50,276 nucleotides of DNA, taken from Streptococcus mitis SK564. Its GTDB lineage: Bacteria; Bacillota; Bacilli; Lactobacillales; Streptococcaceae. This document shows positions 1 through 7,972 of this stretch, piece after piece. The notes under the pieces were generated by a model. The model was not told the origin of the DNA and did no database searches. It was given only the letters and a program-made list of their open reading frames with translations. The number at the start of each line of letters is the position of its first letter. Position 1 is the stretch's first letter. The position numbers and the translations under genes were made by a program. The stretch spans positions 1-50,276 of the forward strand of contig NZ_AEDU01000003.1 of NCBI RefSeq assembly GCF_000148525.1, given 5' to 3'.

Positions 1-1
1 C

Positions 2-529
2 CCAGAGTACAGATTCGTAGAAACGAAGAAACTGCCAAATGGAGATACAGAACATGTTTACGAAAAAGTAACACCACCAGCTCCAACACCTTTACCTGTT
101 CCTCAACCAAATCCAGGTAAGCAAAATACAACTACTTGGACTGATGAGAATGGAAATCCATTGAAACCAACTGAGCCAGGTTCTAAAGAACCGGGAACAA
201 TTCCAGGTTACGAATATGTGAAGACTGTGACAGGTTCAAAAGGAAATATCAGACATATCTTCCGCAAAGTTGAGATGCCAACTCCAACACCGGTTGAACC
301 AGTACAACCAGTTTCTCCACAAGAGCCAGAGACCCCAGAGCAACCAGTGACTCCGGAAATGCCAACAGTACCTGAGCAACCAAAACAACCAACAACACCT
401 AAATATGTTGATGGTCAAAAAGAATTGCCATATACTGGTACAGAAGCTAACGCTAGTCTTGCAGCACTTGGACTTCTTGGAGCCCTTAGTGGATTTGGAC
501 TTCTTTCTCGCAAGAAAAAAGAAGACTAA
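2..529 (+). CDS. LPXTG cell-wall-anchored surface protein, C-terminal part (gene starts before the window)
   Basis: The reading frame is open from base 2, so only the last 175 codons are visible. The visible protein begins with a beta-strand-like segment, then has a proline-rich stretch, a repeat-like segment (TTWTDENGNPLKP ... GYEYVKTV) of the kind found in tandem in mitis-group surface proteins, a second Pro/Glu-rich wall-spanning stretch, and a complete sorting signal: LPYTG, a hydrophobic stretch (AALGLLGALSGFGLL) and the charged tail SRKKKED. Sortase A would cleave between T and G and link the protein to peptidoglycan. The N-terminal domains lie outside the window, so ligand and function cannot be told. 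A UUCG-loop terminator follows directly. Confidence 0.9.
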   Translation, partial: PEYRFVETKKLPNGDTEHVYEKVTPPAPTPLPVPQPNPGKQNTTTWTDENGNPLKPTEPGSKEPGTIPGYEYVKTVTGSKGNIRHIFRKVEMPTPTPVEPVQPVSPQEPETPEQPVTPEMPTVPEQPKQPTTPKYVDGQKELPYTGTEANASLAALGLLGALSGFGLLSRKKKED

Positions 530-545
530 AAACTCATAGTTTTTG

Positions 546-574
546 AGAAGATGATTCGTCATCTTCTTTTTTTA
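546..574 (+). terminator. Rho-independent terminator of the LPXTG gene
   Basis: Nine-base-pair stem (AGAAGATGA / TCATCTTCT) closed by a stable TTCG tetraloop and followed by a run of Ts. It separates the surface-protein gene from the rpsF promoter. Confidence 0.9.
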
Positions 575-589
575 TTTCGGTGTTTTTAC

Positions 590-618
590 TTGCGTAAAAA
601 ATTTTTTTCTAGTATAAT
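590..618 (+). promoter_or_regulatory. Promoter of the rpsF-ssb-rpsR operon
   Basis: -35 TTGCGT (590-595) and consensus -10 TATAAT (613-618) are spaced by 17 nt, leaving a leader of roughly 70 nt before rpsF. Confidence 0.75.
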
Positions 619-642
619 AGTTTATTGTGAGCGAACCTCACT

Positions 643-670
643 TACCCCTTGCAAAGTCTTGGGGTCATTA
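643..670 (+). promoter_or_regulatory. Stem-loop in the rpsF leader, possible S6:S18 autoregulatory RNA
   Basis: The short leader contains ACCCC (644-648) and GGGGT that can pair across a loop of about 12 nt, just ahead of the AGGAGG ribosome binding site. In many bacteria the rpsF leader binds the S6:S18 complex and represses the operon. The operon content (rpsF and rpsR together) fits this. I did not match the published consensus, so the role is inferred. Confidence 0.35.
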
Positions 671-692
671 GACCAAAAGGAGGAACATATCA

Positions 693-983
693 ATGGCTAA
701 ATACGAAATTCTTTATATCATTCGTCCAAACATTGAAGAAGAAGCTAAAAACGCTTTGGTAGCACGTTTTGACTCTATTTTGACTGACAACGGTGCAACT
801 GTTGTTGAATCAAAATCTTGGGAAAAACGTCGTCTTGCATACGAAATCAAAGATTTCCGTGAAGGACTTTACCACATCGTTAACGTTGAAGCAAACGACG
901 ACGCAGCTCTTAAAGAGTTTGACCGTCTTTCAAAAATCAACGCTGACATTCTTCGTCACATGATCGTCAAAACTGACGCGTAA
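693..983 (+). CDS. rpsF: 30S ribosomal protein S6
   Basis: 96 residues, the normal length for S6. The N-terminus [17 protein letters not shown] and the central [20 protein letters not shown] are typical of the family. S6 binds 16S rRNA in the small subunit platform as a heterodimer with S18. Start is the ATG behind AAAAGGAGG. It is first of the rpsF-ssb-rpsR operon, a widely conserved arrangement that ties ribosome and replication genes together. Confidence 0.98.
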   Translation: MAKYEILYIIRPNIEEEAKNALVARFDSILTDNGATVVESKSWEKRRLAYEIKDFREGLYHIVNVEANDDAALKEFDRLSKINADILRHMIVKTDA

Positions 984-994
984 GAAGGTAAACT

Positions 995-1465
995 ATGATT
1001 AACAATGTTGTACTTGTAGGGCGTATGACACGTGACGCTGAGTTGCGTTATACCCCATCAAATGTAGCAGTTGCGACTTTTACTCTTGCAGTAAACCGTA
1101 CATTTAAGAGTCAAAATGGCGAACGTGAGGCTGATTTTATCAATGTCGTTATGTGGCGCCAACAGGCTGAAAACCTTGCTAACTGGGCTAAAAAAGGCTC
1201 ACTTATCGGGGTGACAGGTCGTATCCAGACTCGTAGTTACGATAACCAGCAAGGACAACGTGTCTACGTGACAGAGGTCGTGGCTGAGAATTTCCAAATG
1301 TTGGAAAGCCGTAGTGTGCGTGAGGGTCACACAGGCGGAGCTTATTCTGCACCAAGTTCAAACTATTCAGCACCTACAAATTCAGTACCAGACTTTTCAC
1401 GTGATGAAAATCCATTTGGAGCAACAAATTCATTGGATATTTCAGATGACGATTTACCATTCTAA
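995..1465 (+). CDS. ssb: Single-stranded DNA-binding protein
   Basis: 156 residues. An OB fold occupies about residues 1-105 ([50 protein letters not shown]). A flexible Ser/Asn-rich linker follows, and the protein ends in the acidic tip DISDDDLPF, through which SSB recruits replication and repair partners. It starts 11 nt after rpsF, behind GAAGG, and is cotranscribed with rpsF and rpsR. Confidence 0.98.
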   Translation: MINNVVLVGRMTRDAELRYTPSNVAVATFTLAVNRTFKSQNGEREADFINVVMWRQQAENLANWAKKGSLIGVTGRIQTRSYDNQQGQRVYVTEVVAENFQMLESRSVREGHTGGAYSAPSSNYSAPTNSVPDFSRDENPFGATNSLDISDDDLPF

Positions 1466-1496
1466 TGGACAACTAAAATTATAAAGGAGAAAAAAC

Positions 1497-1736
1497 ATGG
1501 CTCAACAACGTCGTGGCGGATTCAAACGCCGTAAAAAAGTTGATTACATCGCAGCAAACAAAATTGAATATGTTGATTACAAAGATACTGAGCTTCTTAG
1601 CCGTTTCGTTTCAGAACGTGGGAAAATCCTTCCTCGTCGTGTAACAGGAACTTCAGCTAAAAACCAACGTAAAGTAACAACAGCTATCAAACGCGCTCGC
1701 GTAATGGCTTTGATGCCTTTCGTAAACGAAGATTAA
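1497..1736 (+). CDS. rpsR: 30S ribosomal protein S18
   Basis: 79 residues, very basic, with the family signatures [18 protein letters not shown] and [25 protein letters not shown]18 binds 16S rRNA next to S6. It is last in the operon, with a good AAAGGAG site, and a terminator follows immediately. Confidence 0.98.
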   Translation: MAQQRRGGFKRRKKVDYIAANKIEYVDYKDTELLSRFVSERGKILPRRVTGTSAKNQRKVTTAIKRARVMALMPFVNED

Positions 1737-1741
1737 AGAAA

Positions 1742-1763
1742 AGACCCCGACGGGTCTTTTTTT
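1742..1763 (+). terminator. Terminator 1 after rpsR
   Basis: Stem AGACCC/GGGTCT with a 4-nt loop, followed by seven Ts. It is the first of several hairpins in a row in this gap. Confidence 0.9.
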
Positions 1764-1813
1764 CACGAGCCTTGAAATGAGAGAGCGAGTTGGGGTCCAG
1801 TGGACCTTTTTTT
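1764..1813 (+). repeat. Intergenic module with CTTGAAAT linker and GGTCC-AGT-GGACC hairpin
   Basis: A linker containing CCTTGAAAT is followed by a perfect five-base-pair hairpin (GGTCC-AGT-GGACC, 1794-1806) and seven Ts. The same order of linker and hairpin recurs after nadE (41577-41628). Similarity extends into the unpaired linker, so this looks like a repeated intergenic module that doubles as a terminator. Confidence 0.5.
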
Positions 1814-1825
1814 CAGACTTTTCCA

Positions 1826-1889
1826 GGACTCTGTTAGAATGGAGTCCCCTTTTGACCTAGTAAGATTCTTTTGTCTTACTAGGTTTTTT
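1826..1889 (+). terminator. Two further terminator-like hairpins upstream of the GNAT gene
   Basis: GGACTC (1826-1831) can pair with GAGTCC before CCTTTT. A much stronger 11-base-pair hairpin follows (ACCTAGTAAGA 1855-1865 with TCTTACTAGGT 1874-1884) with a T run to 1889. A -10 TATAAT near 1912 then serves the next gene. Confidence 0.75.
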
Positions 1890-1946
1890 CTTTTAATCTT
1901 TATTATCGTGCTATAATGGTAGGAGAAAGCTTTAAAGGAGCAACTT

Positions 1947-2456
1947 ATGAAGACGACATGTTCAATTAGAAAAATGCAAGAATCTGACATTAAAGATCTA
2001 TCTCGAGGATTTATGAATCAAGGTTGGCCTGGTAGAGAGGGAATTTTGGCTAGATATTTTCTGGAACAGGAAAGTGGGGAGAGAGAAGTCTTAGTTGCAG
2101 AGATTGATGCTGCTGTAGCGGGCTACGTTACTATTTTGCCCTCTGCTAAACATGGTCCTTTTGCAGAAGTCTATCCAGAATTATCAGATTTTAATGTGTT
2201 TGAGCCTTTTCGAAATCAAGGGATTGGGAATCAACTGCTAGAAGAAGCAGAAAAACGAGTCAGGGTTGTTTCGAGTAAGGTCACTCTTGGTGTAGGTTTG
2301 CACTTAGGCTATGGCCCTGCCCAGAGATTGTATATCAGACGGGGCTACATTCTAGATGGGACAGGTGTCTGGTATCGAAATCAACCCTTGGAAATGAATG
2401 CAACTAGCCAAAATAATGATGATTTGGTTTTGTATCTAGTAAAGGAATTCGGATAA
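1947..2456 (+). CDS. GNAT family N-acetyltransferase
   Basis: 169 residues. The acetyl-CoA-binding core is visible as VFEPFRNQGIGNQLLEEAEKR (motif A, R/Q-x-x-G-x-G/A) after a beta strand AAVAGYVTILP, and motif B ends in YGPAQRLYIRRGYILDGTG. This family moves an acetyl group from acetyl-CoA to an amine; the substrate cannot be read from the sequence. It is a single gene with its own TATAAT and an AAAGGAG site 7 nt before the ATG. Confidence 0.85.
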   Translation: MKTTCSIRKMQESDIKDLSRGFMNQGWPGREGILARYFLEQESGEREVLVAEIDAAVAGYVTILPSAKHGPFAEVYPELSDFNVFEPFRNQGIGNQLLEEAEKRVRVVSSKVTLGVGLHLGYGPAQRLYIRRGYILDGTGVWYRNQPLEMNATSQNNDDLVLYLVKEFG

Positions 2457-2537
2457 GAGATAAGGATTTTATTGGGGATGTGGGATTTCTCTACTTTATG
2501 GTATAATGGAAAGAGTTAGATTGAAAGAGGTAGTGAG

Positions 2538-3938
2538 ATGGATGCCAAATTAAGATACAAGGCAAAAAAGATTAAGATTGTCTTTTTTGATATCGATGAT
2601 ACATTGCGGAATTCAAAGACAGGTTTTATTCCAGCTTCAATCCCAACTGTTTTTAAGCAATTACGTGAGAAAGGAATCTTGACAGGTATTGCTTCTGGAC
2701 GAGGGATTTTTGGTGTCGTTCCAGAGATTCGTGAACTCAAGCCTGACTTTTTTGTAACCCTGAATGGGGCTTATATCGAAGATAAAAAAGGTCAGGTTAT
2801 TTATCAACATCAGATCGAGAAGTCAGATGTTGAGGAGTATATCTCTTGGGCTAAGCAAGAAGGAATTGAGTATGGCTTGGTTGGGAGTCATGATGCTAAA
2901 CTCTCCGCTCGAACTGAGATGATCAGTGAGGCTATTGATCCGATTTATCCAAACTTGGACGTGGATCCTGACTTCCATGAAAAAGTAGATATTTATCAGA
3001 TGTGGACTTTTGAAGATAAGGGAGATGACTTGCACTTGCCTGACAGTCTCTCAGACAAACTTCGCATGGTTCGTTGGCATCAACATTCGTCTGATATTGT
3101 GCCGATTTCAGGCTCCAAAGCGACGGGTGTGGAAAAGGTTGTGGAACATCTTGGCTTGAAACCAGAGAACGTCATGGTTTTTGGAGATGGGCTGAATGAC
3201 TTGGAACTCTTTGATTATGCTGGAATCAGCGTTGCAATGGGAATTTCTCATGATAACATCAAAGAAAAAGCAGATTATATTACAAAAACATTAGAAGAAG
3301 GTGGCATTTTTGATGCCTTAGAAGGATTTGGTATGGTAGAAAAAGAATTGCATTTCCCACAAGTAGACATTGAAACAGTAGAAGGTCCTCTTGCGACTAT
3401 TAAGACTAATCATGGAGACTTGCGTATTAAGCTCTTCCCTGAACATGCTCCTAAAACAGTAGCTAACTTTGTAGCTCTTTCAAAAGATGGCTACTATGAT
3501 GGTGTCATTTTCCACCGTATTATAAAGGATTTTATGATCCAAGGTGGAGACCCAACTGGAACTGGTATGGGTGGCGAGTCAATCTACGGCGAATCATTTG
3601 AGGATGAATTCTCAGAAGAACTTTACAATATCCGTGGTGCCCTTTCCATGGCCAATGCTGGTCCAAATACCAACGGCAGTCAGTTCTTTATCGTGCAAAA
3701 TCAACATTTGCCTTATTCTAAGAAAGAAATTGCTCGTGGTGGTTGGCCAGAACCGATTGCGGAAATCTATGCAGAGCAAGGAGGAACTCCTCACCTAGAC
3801 CGTCGTCATACTGTATTTGGTCAGCTAGCTGATGAAGCTTCTTACGCTGTCTTGGATGCCATTGCTGCTGTTGAGACTGGGGCTATGGACAAGCCAGTTG
3901 AAGATGTCGTGATTGAAACTATTGAAATCGAGGACTAA
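2538..3938 (+). CDS. HAD-family hydrolase fused to a cyclophilin-type peptidyl-prolyl isomerase
   Basis: 466 residues in two domains. Residues about 12-270 are a Cof-type HAD phosphatase: motif I FFDIDDTLRNSKTG with its nucleophile Asp, and the late motif VMVFGDGLNDLELFDYAG. Residues about 275-466 are a cyclophilin: FHRIIKDFMIQGGDPTGTG holds the catalytic Arg and Gln, followed by GALSMANAGPNTNGSQFFI. The fusion is known in streptococci and suggests that a sugar-phosphate or nucleotide phosphatase and a protein-folding activity are made together. No frameshift is seen between the parts. The next gene begins 1 nt after the stop, so the two are almost certainly translationally coupled. Confidence 0.93.
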   Translation: MDAKLRYKAKKIKIVFFDIDDTLRNSKTGFIPASIPTVFKQLREKGILTGIASGRGIFGVVPEIRELKPDFFVTLNGAYIEDKKGQVIYQHQIEKSDVEEYISWAKQEGIEYGLVGSHDAKLSARTEMISEAIDPIYPNLDVDPDFHEKVDIYQMWTFEDKGDDLHLPDSLSDKLRMVRWHQHSSDIVPISGSKATGVEKVVEHLGLKPENVMVFGDGLNDLELFDYAGISVAMGISHDNIKEKADYITKTLEEGGIFDALEGFGMVEKELHFPQVDIETVEGPLATIKTNHGDLRIKLFPEHAPKTVANFVALSKDGYYDGVIFHRIIKDFMIQGGDPTGTGMGGESIYGESFEDEFSEELYNIRGALSMANAGPNTNGSQFFIVQNQHLPYSKKEIARGGWPEPIAEIYAEQGGTPHLDRRHTVFGQLADEASYAVLDAIAAVETGAMDKPVEDVVIETIEIED

Positions 3939-3939
3939 G

Positions 3940-4302
3940 ATGAAAATCGGTGATAAGCTAAAGGGGCGTATTACAGGGATTCAGCCCTACGGTGCCTTTG
4001 TTGAACTAGAGACGGGTGATACGGGGCTGATTCACATTTCGGAGATTCGGACAGGATTTATTGAAAATATTCATGAAGCCTTGAAAGTCGATGAAGAGGT
4101 TCTGGTTCAGGTAGTGGATTTAGATGAATTTACAGGGAAAGCTAGTCTTTCAATCCGCACTTTGGAGGAAGAAAAGCACCAGTTTCCGAGACGGCGACGC
4201 TTTTCAAGCGACCGTTTTAACTACGGCTTTGCTCCTCTTAAACGAATGATGCCAATTTGGACCAAGGAAGCCCTTCAACATTTGAAGAAGCAGAAGCACT
4301 AG
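3940..4302 (+). CDS. cvfD: S1-domain RNA-binding protein CvfD (GSP13/YugI family)
   Basis: 120 residues, chosen from ATG 3940 because it begins MKIGDKLKGRITGIQPYGAFV, the canonical start of an S1 domain; an upstream in-frame ATG would overlap the previous gene. The S1 OB fold spans about residues 3-72 (GLIHISEIRTGFI, DEEVLVQVVDLDEFTGKASLSIR). A basic tail with PRRRRFSSDRFNYGF follows. Pneumococcal CvfD is a post-transcriptional regulator that affects virulence and cold growth; family and genomic position agree with it. It starts 1 nt after the HAD-cyclophilin stop. Confidence 0.85.
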   Translation: MKIGDKLKGRITGIQPYGAFVELETGDTGLIHISEIRTGFIENIHEALKVDEEVLVQVVDLDEFTGKASLSIRTLEEEKHQFPRRRRFSSDRFNYGFAPLKRMMPIWTKEALQHLKKQKH

Positions 4303-4319
4303 TTAGAAATCTCTATCTT

Positions 4320-4348
4320 TTGTAATGTTAATATAAATTTGCTATAAT
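4320..4348 (+). promoter_or_regulatory. Promoter giving a probable leaderless mRNA for the methyltransferase gene
   Basis: -35 TTGTAA (4320-4325), 17-nt spacer, -10 TATAAT (4343-4348). The ATG lies only 6 nt after the -10, so transcription would begin at or within one or two bases of the start codon. No Shine-Dalgarno sequence is present. Confidence 0.7.
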
Positions 4349-4354
4349 AGAACC

Positions 4355-5104
4355 ATGGAAGAAGAACAATTATTAAAATCAGGAGAGCGCATTAACCAGC
4401 TCTTTTCGACAGATATTAAAATCATTCAAAATAGAGAGGTTTTTAGCTATTCGGTGGATAGTGTTCTCTTGTCACGATTTCCACGTTTTCCTAAAAAGGG
4501 CTTGATAGTGGATTTCTGCGCTGGGAATGGAGCAGTGGGGCTTTTTGCCAGCACCCGTACTCAGGCACAGATTTTGGCTGTTGAGATTCAGGAGCGTTTG
4601 GCGGATATGGCTGAACGCTCTGTCCGTTTGAATGGTTTGGAAGAGCAGATGGAGGTCATCTGTGATGATTTGAAAAATATGCCTTCTCGTATACAGGGAA
4701 GTAAGGTGGATATGATTTTGTGTAATCCGCCTTATTTCAAGGTGGATCCTCATTCAAACCTGAACGAGAGCGAACATTATCTCTTGGCGCGCCATGAAAT
4801 CACGACCAATTTGCAGGAAATCTGTCGTAGTGCCCAGAGTATTCTCAAGTCTAATGGACGGTTGGCCATGGTTCATCGTCCTGATCGACTTCTGGATATT
4901 TTGGATACCTTACAACGGCATAATCTAGCCCCTAAGCGCCTGCAGTTTGTTTATCCAAAAAGAGAAAAGGAAGCCAATATGCTTTTGATTGAGGCTATCA
5001 AGGATGGCTCAACAAGCGGTTTTAAGGTCTTGCCACCTCTCATTGTCCACAATGATGATGGCTCTTATACGCCGGAACTCGAAGAGATTTATTATGGATC
5101 ATAA
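4355..5104 (+). CDS. tRNA1(Val) (adenine-N6)-methyltransferase-like protein (TrmN6/YabB family)
   Basis: 249 residues. A class I SAM-dependent methyltransferase fold is shown by [13 protein letters not shown] (about residue 51, SAM-binding motif I) and by N124-P-P-Y-F128, the NPPY motif of N6-adenine methyltransferases. The family modifies A37 of tRNA1(Val) in E. coli; the target in streptococci is inferred. The start codon seems to be at the 5' end of the transcript (see the promoter entry). The last 11 nt overlap the GIY-YIG gene, a pairing conserved in Firmicutes (yabB-yazA). Confidence 0.85.
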   Translation: MEEEQLLKSGERINQLFSTDIKIIQNREVFSYSVDSVLLSRFPRFPKKGLIVDFCAGNGAVGLFASTRTQAQILAVEIQERLADMAERSVRLNGLEEQMEVICDDLKNMPSRIQGSKVDMILCNPPYFKVDPHSNLNESEHYLLARHEITTNLQEICRSAQSILKSNGRLAMVHRPDRLLDILDTLQRHNLAPKRLQFVYPKREKEANMLLIEAIKDGSTSGFKVLPPLIVHNDDGSYTPELEEIYYGS

Positions 5105-5378
5105 GGCTTATATGTACGTGCTGGAGTGTCGTGATGGATCTTACTATACAGGCTATACGACTGATGTGAGAAGACGCCTCGCTGTCCACAATAGTGGGAA
5201 GGGAGCCAAATACACACGAGCACGCTTGCCAGTCAAACTCATCTATGCTCAAGGTTTTGCCAGTAAGGCAGAAGCCATGTCGGCTGAAGCCCTTCTAAAG
5301 CGTAAGAAGAGGTTACAGAAGGAGCAATTTTTATCTGAAAATCAAGATAGAAATTTGCTCAGTTATTTTGAAGAGTAG
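5094..5378 (+). CDS. GIY-YIG nuclease superfamily protein (UPF0213, YazA/YhbQ type)
   Basis: 94 residues from ATG 5094 ([22 protein letters not shown]). The family core is seen as YMYVLEC with YYTGYT (the GIY and YIG strands), then the conserved Arg of the helix and a Lys-rich stretch ([13 protein letters not shown]). Longer in-frame starts lie deep inside the previous gene and are unlikely. Single-domain proteins of this kind are thought to be structure-specific DNA nucleases; the biological role is unsettled. It overlaps the methyltransferase gene by 11 nt, which implies coupled translation. Confidence 0.87.
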   Translation: MDHKAYMYVLECRDGSYYTGYTTDVRRRLAVHNSGKGAKYTRARLPVKLIYAQGFASKAEAMSAEALLKRKKRLQKEQFLSENQDRNLLSYFEE

Positions 5379-5405
5379 CGGGGAGTCCTTTGACTCCTCT
5401 TACTT

Positions 5406-5434
5406 TTGTCAAAAAGCGAAAAAAATGCTACAAT
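5406..5434 (+). promoter_or_regulatory. Promoter of ppaC
   Basis: -35 TTGTCA (5406-5411), 17-nt spacer, -10 TACAAT (5429-5434). Confidence 0.7.
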
Positions 5435-5463
5435 AAAGAGAATAAACAAAATGAGGTATTATC

Positions 5464-6399
5464 ATGTCTAAGATTCTAGTATTTGGTCACCAAAATCCAG
5501 ACTCAGATGCCATCGGGTCATCTGTAGCCTTTGCCTACCTTGCAAAAGAAGCTTACGGTTTGGATACGGAAGCTGTTGCCCTTGGAACTCCAAATGAAGA
5601 AACAGCCTTTGTCTTGAACTATTTTGGTGTGGAAGCACCGCGTGTTATCACTTCTGCTAAAGCAGAAGGTGCAGAGCAAGTTATCTTGACTGACCACAAT
5701 GAATTCCAACAATCTGTATCAGATATCGCTGAAGTAGAAGTTTATGGTGTTGTAGACCACCACCGTGTGGCTAACTTTGAAACTGCAAGTCCACTTTACA
5801 TGCGTTTGGAGCCAGTTGGTTCAGCGTCTTCAATCGTTTACCGTATGTTCAAAGAACATGGTGTGGCTGTGCCTAAAGAGATTGCTGGTTTGATGCTTTC
5901 AGGTTTGATTTCAGATACTCTTCTTTTGAAATCACCAACAACACACCCAACAGATACAGTCATTGCTCCTGAATTGGCTGAATTGGCTGGTGTCAACTTG
6001 GAGGAATATGGTTTGGCAATGTTGAAAGCTGGTACAAACTTGGCCAGCAAATCTGCTGAAGAATTGATTGATATCGATGCTAAGACTTTTGAATTGAACG
6101 GAAATAATGTCCGTGTTGCTCAAGTAAATACAGTTGACATCGCTGAAGTCTTGGAACGTCAAGCAGAAATTGAAGCTGCAATGCAAGCGGCCAACACAGC
6201 AAACGGCTACTCTGACTTTGTCTTGATGATTACAGATATCGTCAACTCAAACTCAGAAATCTTGGCTCTTGGTGCCAATATGGGCAAGGTCGAAGCGGCT
6301 TTCAACTTCAAACTTGAAAACAACCATGCTTTCCTTGCTGGTGCTGTTTCACGTAAGAAACAAGTGGTGCCTCAATTGACTGAAAGCTTTAATGCTTAA
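5464..6399 (+). CDS. ppaC: Manganese-dependent inorganic pyrophosphatase (family II)
   Basis: 311 residues, the usual family II length. The metal-binding motifs of the DHH superfamily are all present: [13 protein letters not shown] near the N-terminus, LTDHNEF, and VVDHHRV. The C-terminal substrate-binding motif SRKKQ is at the expected place near the end. The enzyme hydrolyses pyrophosphate to phosphate in the cytoplasm and pulls biosynthetic reactions forward. It stands alone, with its own promoter and terminator. Codon use is that of a highly expressed gene. Confidence 0.97.
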   Translation: MSKILVFGHQNPDSDAIGSSVAFAYLAKEAYGLDTEAVALGTPNEETAFVLNYFGVEAPRVITSAKAEGAEQVILTDHNEFQQSVSDIAEVEVYGVVDHHRVANFETASPLYMRLEPVGSASSIVYRMFKEHGVAVPKEIAGLMLSGLISDTLLLKSPTTHPTDTVIAPELAELAGVNLEEYGLAMLKAGTNLASKSAEELIDIDAKTFELNGNNVRVAQVNTVDIAEVLERQAEIEAAMQAANTANGYSDFVLMITDIVNSNSEILALGANMGKVEAAFNFKLENNHAFLAGAVSRKKQVVPQLTESFNA

Positions 6400-6448
6400 G
6401 ATTTTGGGTGTCAGTTCAAAATCGGAAAGTCTAGTTTGAATTATATCG

Positions 6449-6474
6449 AAGGGAGTTTCGGCTCCTTTTTTTCT
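6449..6474 (+). terminator. Terminator after ppaC
   Basis: Short stem AAGGGAG / CTCCTTT with a TTTCGG loop, followed by seven Ts. Confidence 0.75.
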
Positions 6475-6485
6475 AGGAGTGAAGT

Positions 6486-6998
6486 ATGTTAGAAAATGGC
6501 GATTTGATTTTTGTGAGAGATGAGTCAGATATGGGACAGGCCATCCTGACTTCCACAGGCAACTATAACCATGTTGCCATTTATTTGGATGGGATGATTT
6601 ACCATGCTAGTGGAAAATTTGGTGTTATCTGTCAAGAACCAGCAGACTTCTTTGAGTCCAATCATTTGTACGACCTCTATGTCTACCCAGAACTAGACAT
6701 CCAGTCTGTCAAGGAAAGAGCTTGCAAACATCTTGGGGCTCCCTACAATACTTCTTTCTATCCAGATGGAGCTGGTTTCTACTGTTCCCAGTATATGGCA
6801 GAAATCCTACCGATTTTTGAAACCATACCTATGAAATTTGGGGATGGGGAGCAGGAGATTAGTGATTTTTGGAGGGAGTATTATAGAGAACTAGGTCTGC
6901 CTGTTCCTCTAAACCAAGCTGGGACCAATCCCAGTCAGTTGGCAGCATCGCCTCTGTTAAAATGTAAAGAAAGGAATCTTCATGATTCAGATTTTTAA
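6486..6998 (+). CDS. Permuted papain-like amidase (YiiX/YebB type, NlpC/P60-related)
   Basis: 170 residues. The order of active-site residues is circularly permuted relative to papain: a His in GNYNHVAIYL (H29) comes before the Cys in GFYCSQYMAEIL (C100). The opening LENGDLIFVRD is also typical. The family includes amidases and lipid-directed hydrolases; no signal peptide is visible, so it is probably cytoplasmic, and the substrate is unknown. The final 17 nt overlap the next gene. Confidence 0.8.
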   Translation: MLENGDLIFVRDESDMGQAILTSTGNYNHVAIYLDGMIYHASGKFGVICQEPADFFESNHLYDLYVYPELDIQSVKERACKHLGAPYNTSFYPDGAGFYCSQYMAEILPIFETIPMKFGDGEQEISDFWREYYRELGLPVPLNQAGTNPSQLAASPLLKCKERNLHDSDF

Positions 6999-7632
6999 TC
7001 CATCTCGTTTGACGAGACAGCCATTTTTTGGAGAATTAATCCGCTATCTGGACCAGCATGAGGATGTGATTCTACGGGAAATTAAGGCCAAGTTTCCAGA
7101 TGTAGCAGTTGACAAACTCATGGAAGAGTATATAAAGGCAGGTTTGATTCTACGGGAAAATAAGCGCTATTACCTTAGTCTTCCTATGCTTGAATCACTC
7201 GATAGTCTTGAACTGGATCAAGAGATTTTTGTCAAAGAAGATAGTCCGACCTATCAAGCTTTGTTGCAGAAGAGTTTTGAGACAGAATTGCGCAATCAGA
7301 CCAATGCAGCTATTTTAGTTGAAAAGACGGACTTTGCTAGATCAAAAATGACCCTGTCCAATTATTTCTACAAGGTCAAACATCAGTATCCTTTGACAAA
7401 AAAACAGCAGGAGCTCTATGACATTTTGGGAGATGTCAATCCTGAGTATGCTCTCAAATATATGACGACTTTTTTGTTGAAATTTCTTAAAAAAGCCCAG
7501 CTTATGCAGAAACGCCGTGATATCTTTGTGGACAGTTTAGTTCTCCTAGGTTATATTGGCCAAAATGAAGATGGAAAGTATGAGTTGGCTATCGATTTGG
7601 ATAAGGAAAGATTAACTTTCTACTTGGTCTGA
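6982..7632 (+). CDS. Conserved streptococcal protein of unknown function (DUF1803-like)
   Basis: 216 residues, no signal peptide and no membrane segment. I recognise the opening MIQIFNPSRLTRQPFFGELIRYLDQ as that of a conserved streptococcal family, probably DUF1803, but no activity is known. The middle contains a run of helix-like text (LREIKAKFPDVAVDKLMEEYIKAGLILRENKRYYL) resembling a winged-helix or degenerate HTH. It overlaps the amidase gene by 17 nt, so the two are likely made together. Confidence 0.75.
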   Translation: MIQIFNPSRLTRQPFFGELIRYLDQHEDVILREIKAKFPDVAVDKLMEEYIKAGLILRENKRYYLSLPMLESLDSLELDQEIFVKEDSPTYQALLQKSFETELRNQTNAAILVEKTDFARSKMTLSNYFYKVKHQYPLTKKQQELYDILGDVNPEYALKYMTTFLLKFLKKAQLMQKRRDIFVDSLVLLGYIGQNEDGKYELAIDLDKERLTFYLV

Positions 7633-7733
7633 TTTCTTGTTTCTGAGCACATTGTTTGACTTTCCTTAGTATTCGGTATAAACTATATGTAACCGGTAAC
7701 ACATATCGGAATAAAACTAAAGGAGACAATCAA

Positions 7734-7925
7734 ATGTCACTTGAAAACAAATTGGAACAAGCAACAGGCGCTATCAAAGAAGGATTTGGTAAAGTTACTG
7801 GGGATAGCAAGACAGAACTTGAAGGAGCTGTTGAAAAGACAGTTGCTAAGGCAAAAGAAGTAGTTGAAGATGCTAAAGATGCTGCAGAAGGTGCTGTTGA
7901 AGGTTTGAAAAACGCTTTCAAATAA
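7734..7925 (+). CDS. CsbD-like small stress protein
   Basis: 63 residues from ATG 7734, which sits 8 nt after AAAGGAGA; the longer in-frame start at 7656 would lie inside the putative promoter and has no ribosome binding site. The protein is alanine/lysine/glutamate rich with the CsbD pattern [25 protein letters not shown] followed by amphipathic helix repeats ([25 protein letters not shown]). CsbD proteins are general stress proteins in Firmicutes with unknown mechanism. A plausible promoter (TTGACT near 7656, TATAAA near 7677) lies just upstream. Confidence 0.85.
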   Translation: MSLENKLEQATGAIKEGFGKVTGDSKTELEGAVEKTVAKAKEVVEDAKDAAEGAVEGLKNAFK

Positions 7926-7931
7926 AGATAG

Positions 7932-7966
7932 AAAAAATCAAGGGTTTCATTTCCCTTGATTTTTTT
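7932..7966. terminator. Bidirectional terminator between the CsbD-like gene and murE
   Basis: Perfect 13-base-pair inverted repeat AAAAAATCAAGGG / CCCTTGATTTTTT with an 8-nt loop. The A run on one side and T run on the other let it work on both strands, serving the two convergent genes. Confidence 0.93.
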
Positions 7967-7972
7967 ACTATC

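Noticed and set aside
236..562. 108-codon minus-strand open frame opposite the LPXTG tail
   Set aside because: Trp/Leu-rich text is the antisense of proline-rich codons, and it runs through the terminator.
4989..5093. Longer start for the GIY-YIG protein
   Set aside because: It lies inside the methyltransferase gene and adds sequence unlike the family; ATG 5094 begins right before the YMYVLEC core.
7656..7733. Longer N-terminus for the CsbD-like protein
   Set aside because: The extension overlaps the promoter and lacks a ribosome binding site, while ATG 7734 has a good AAGGAGA and begins like the family.
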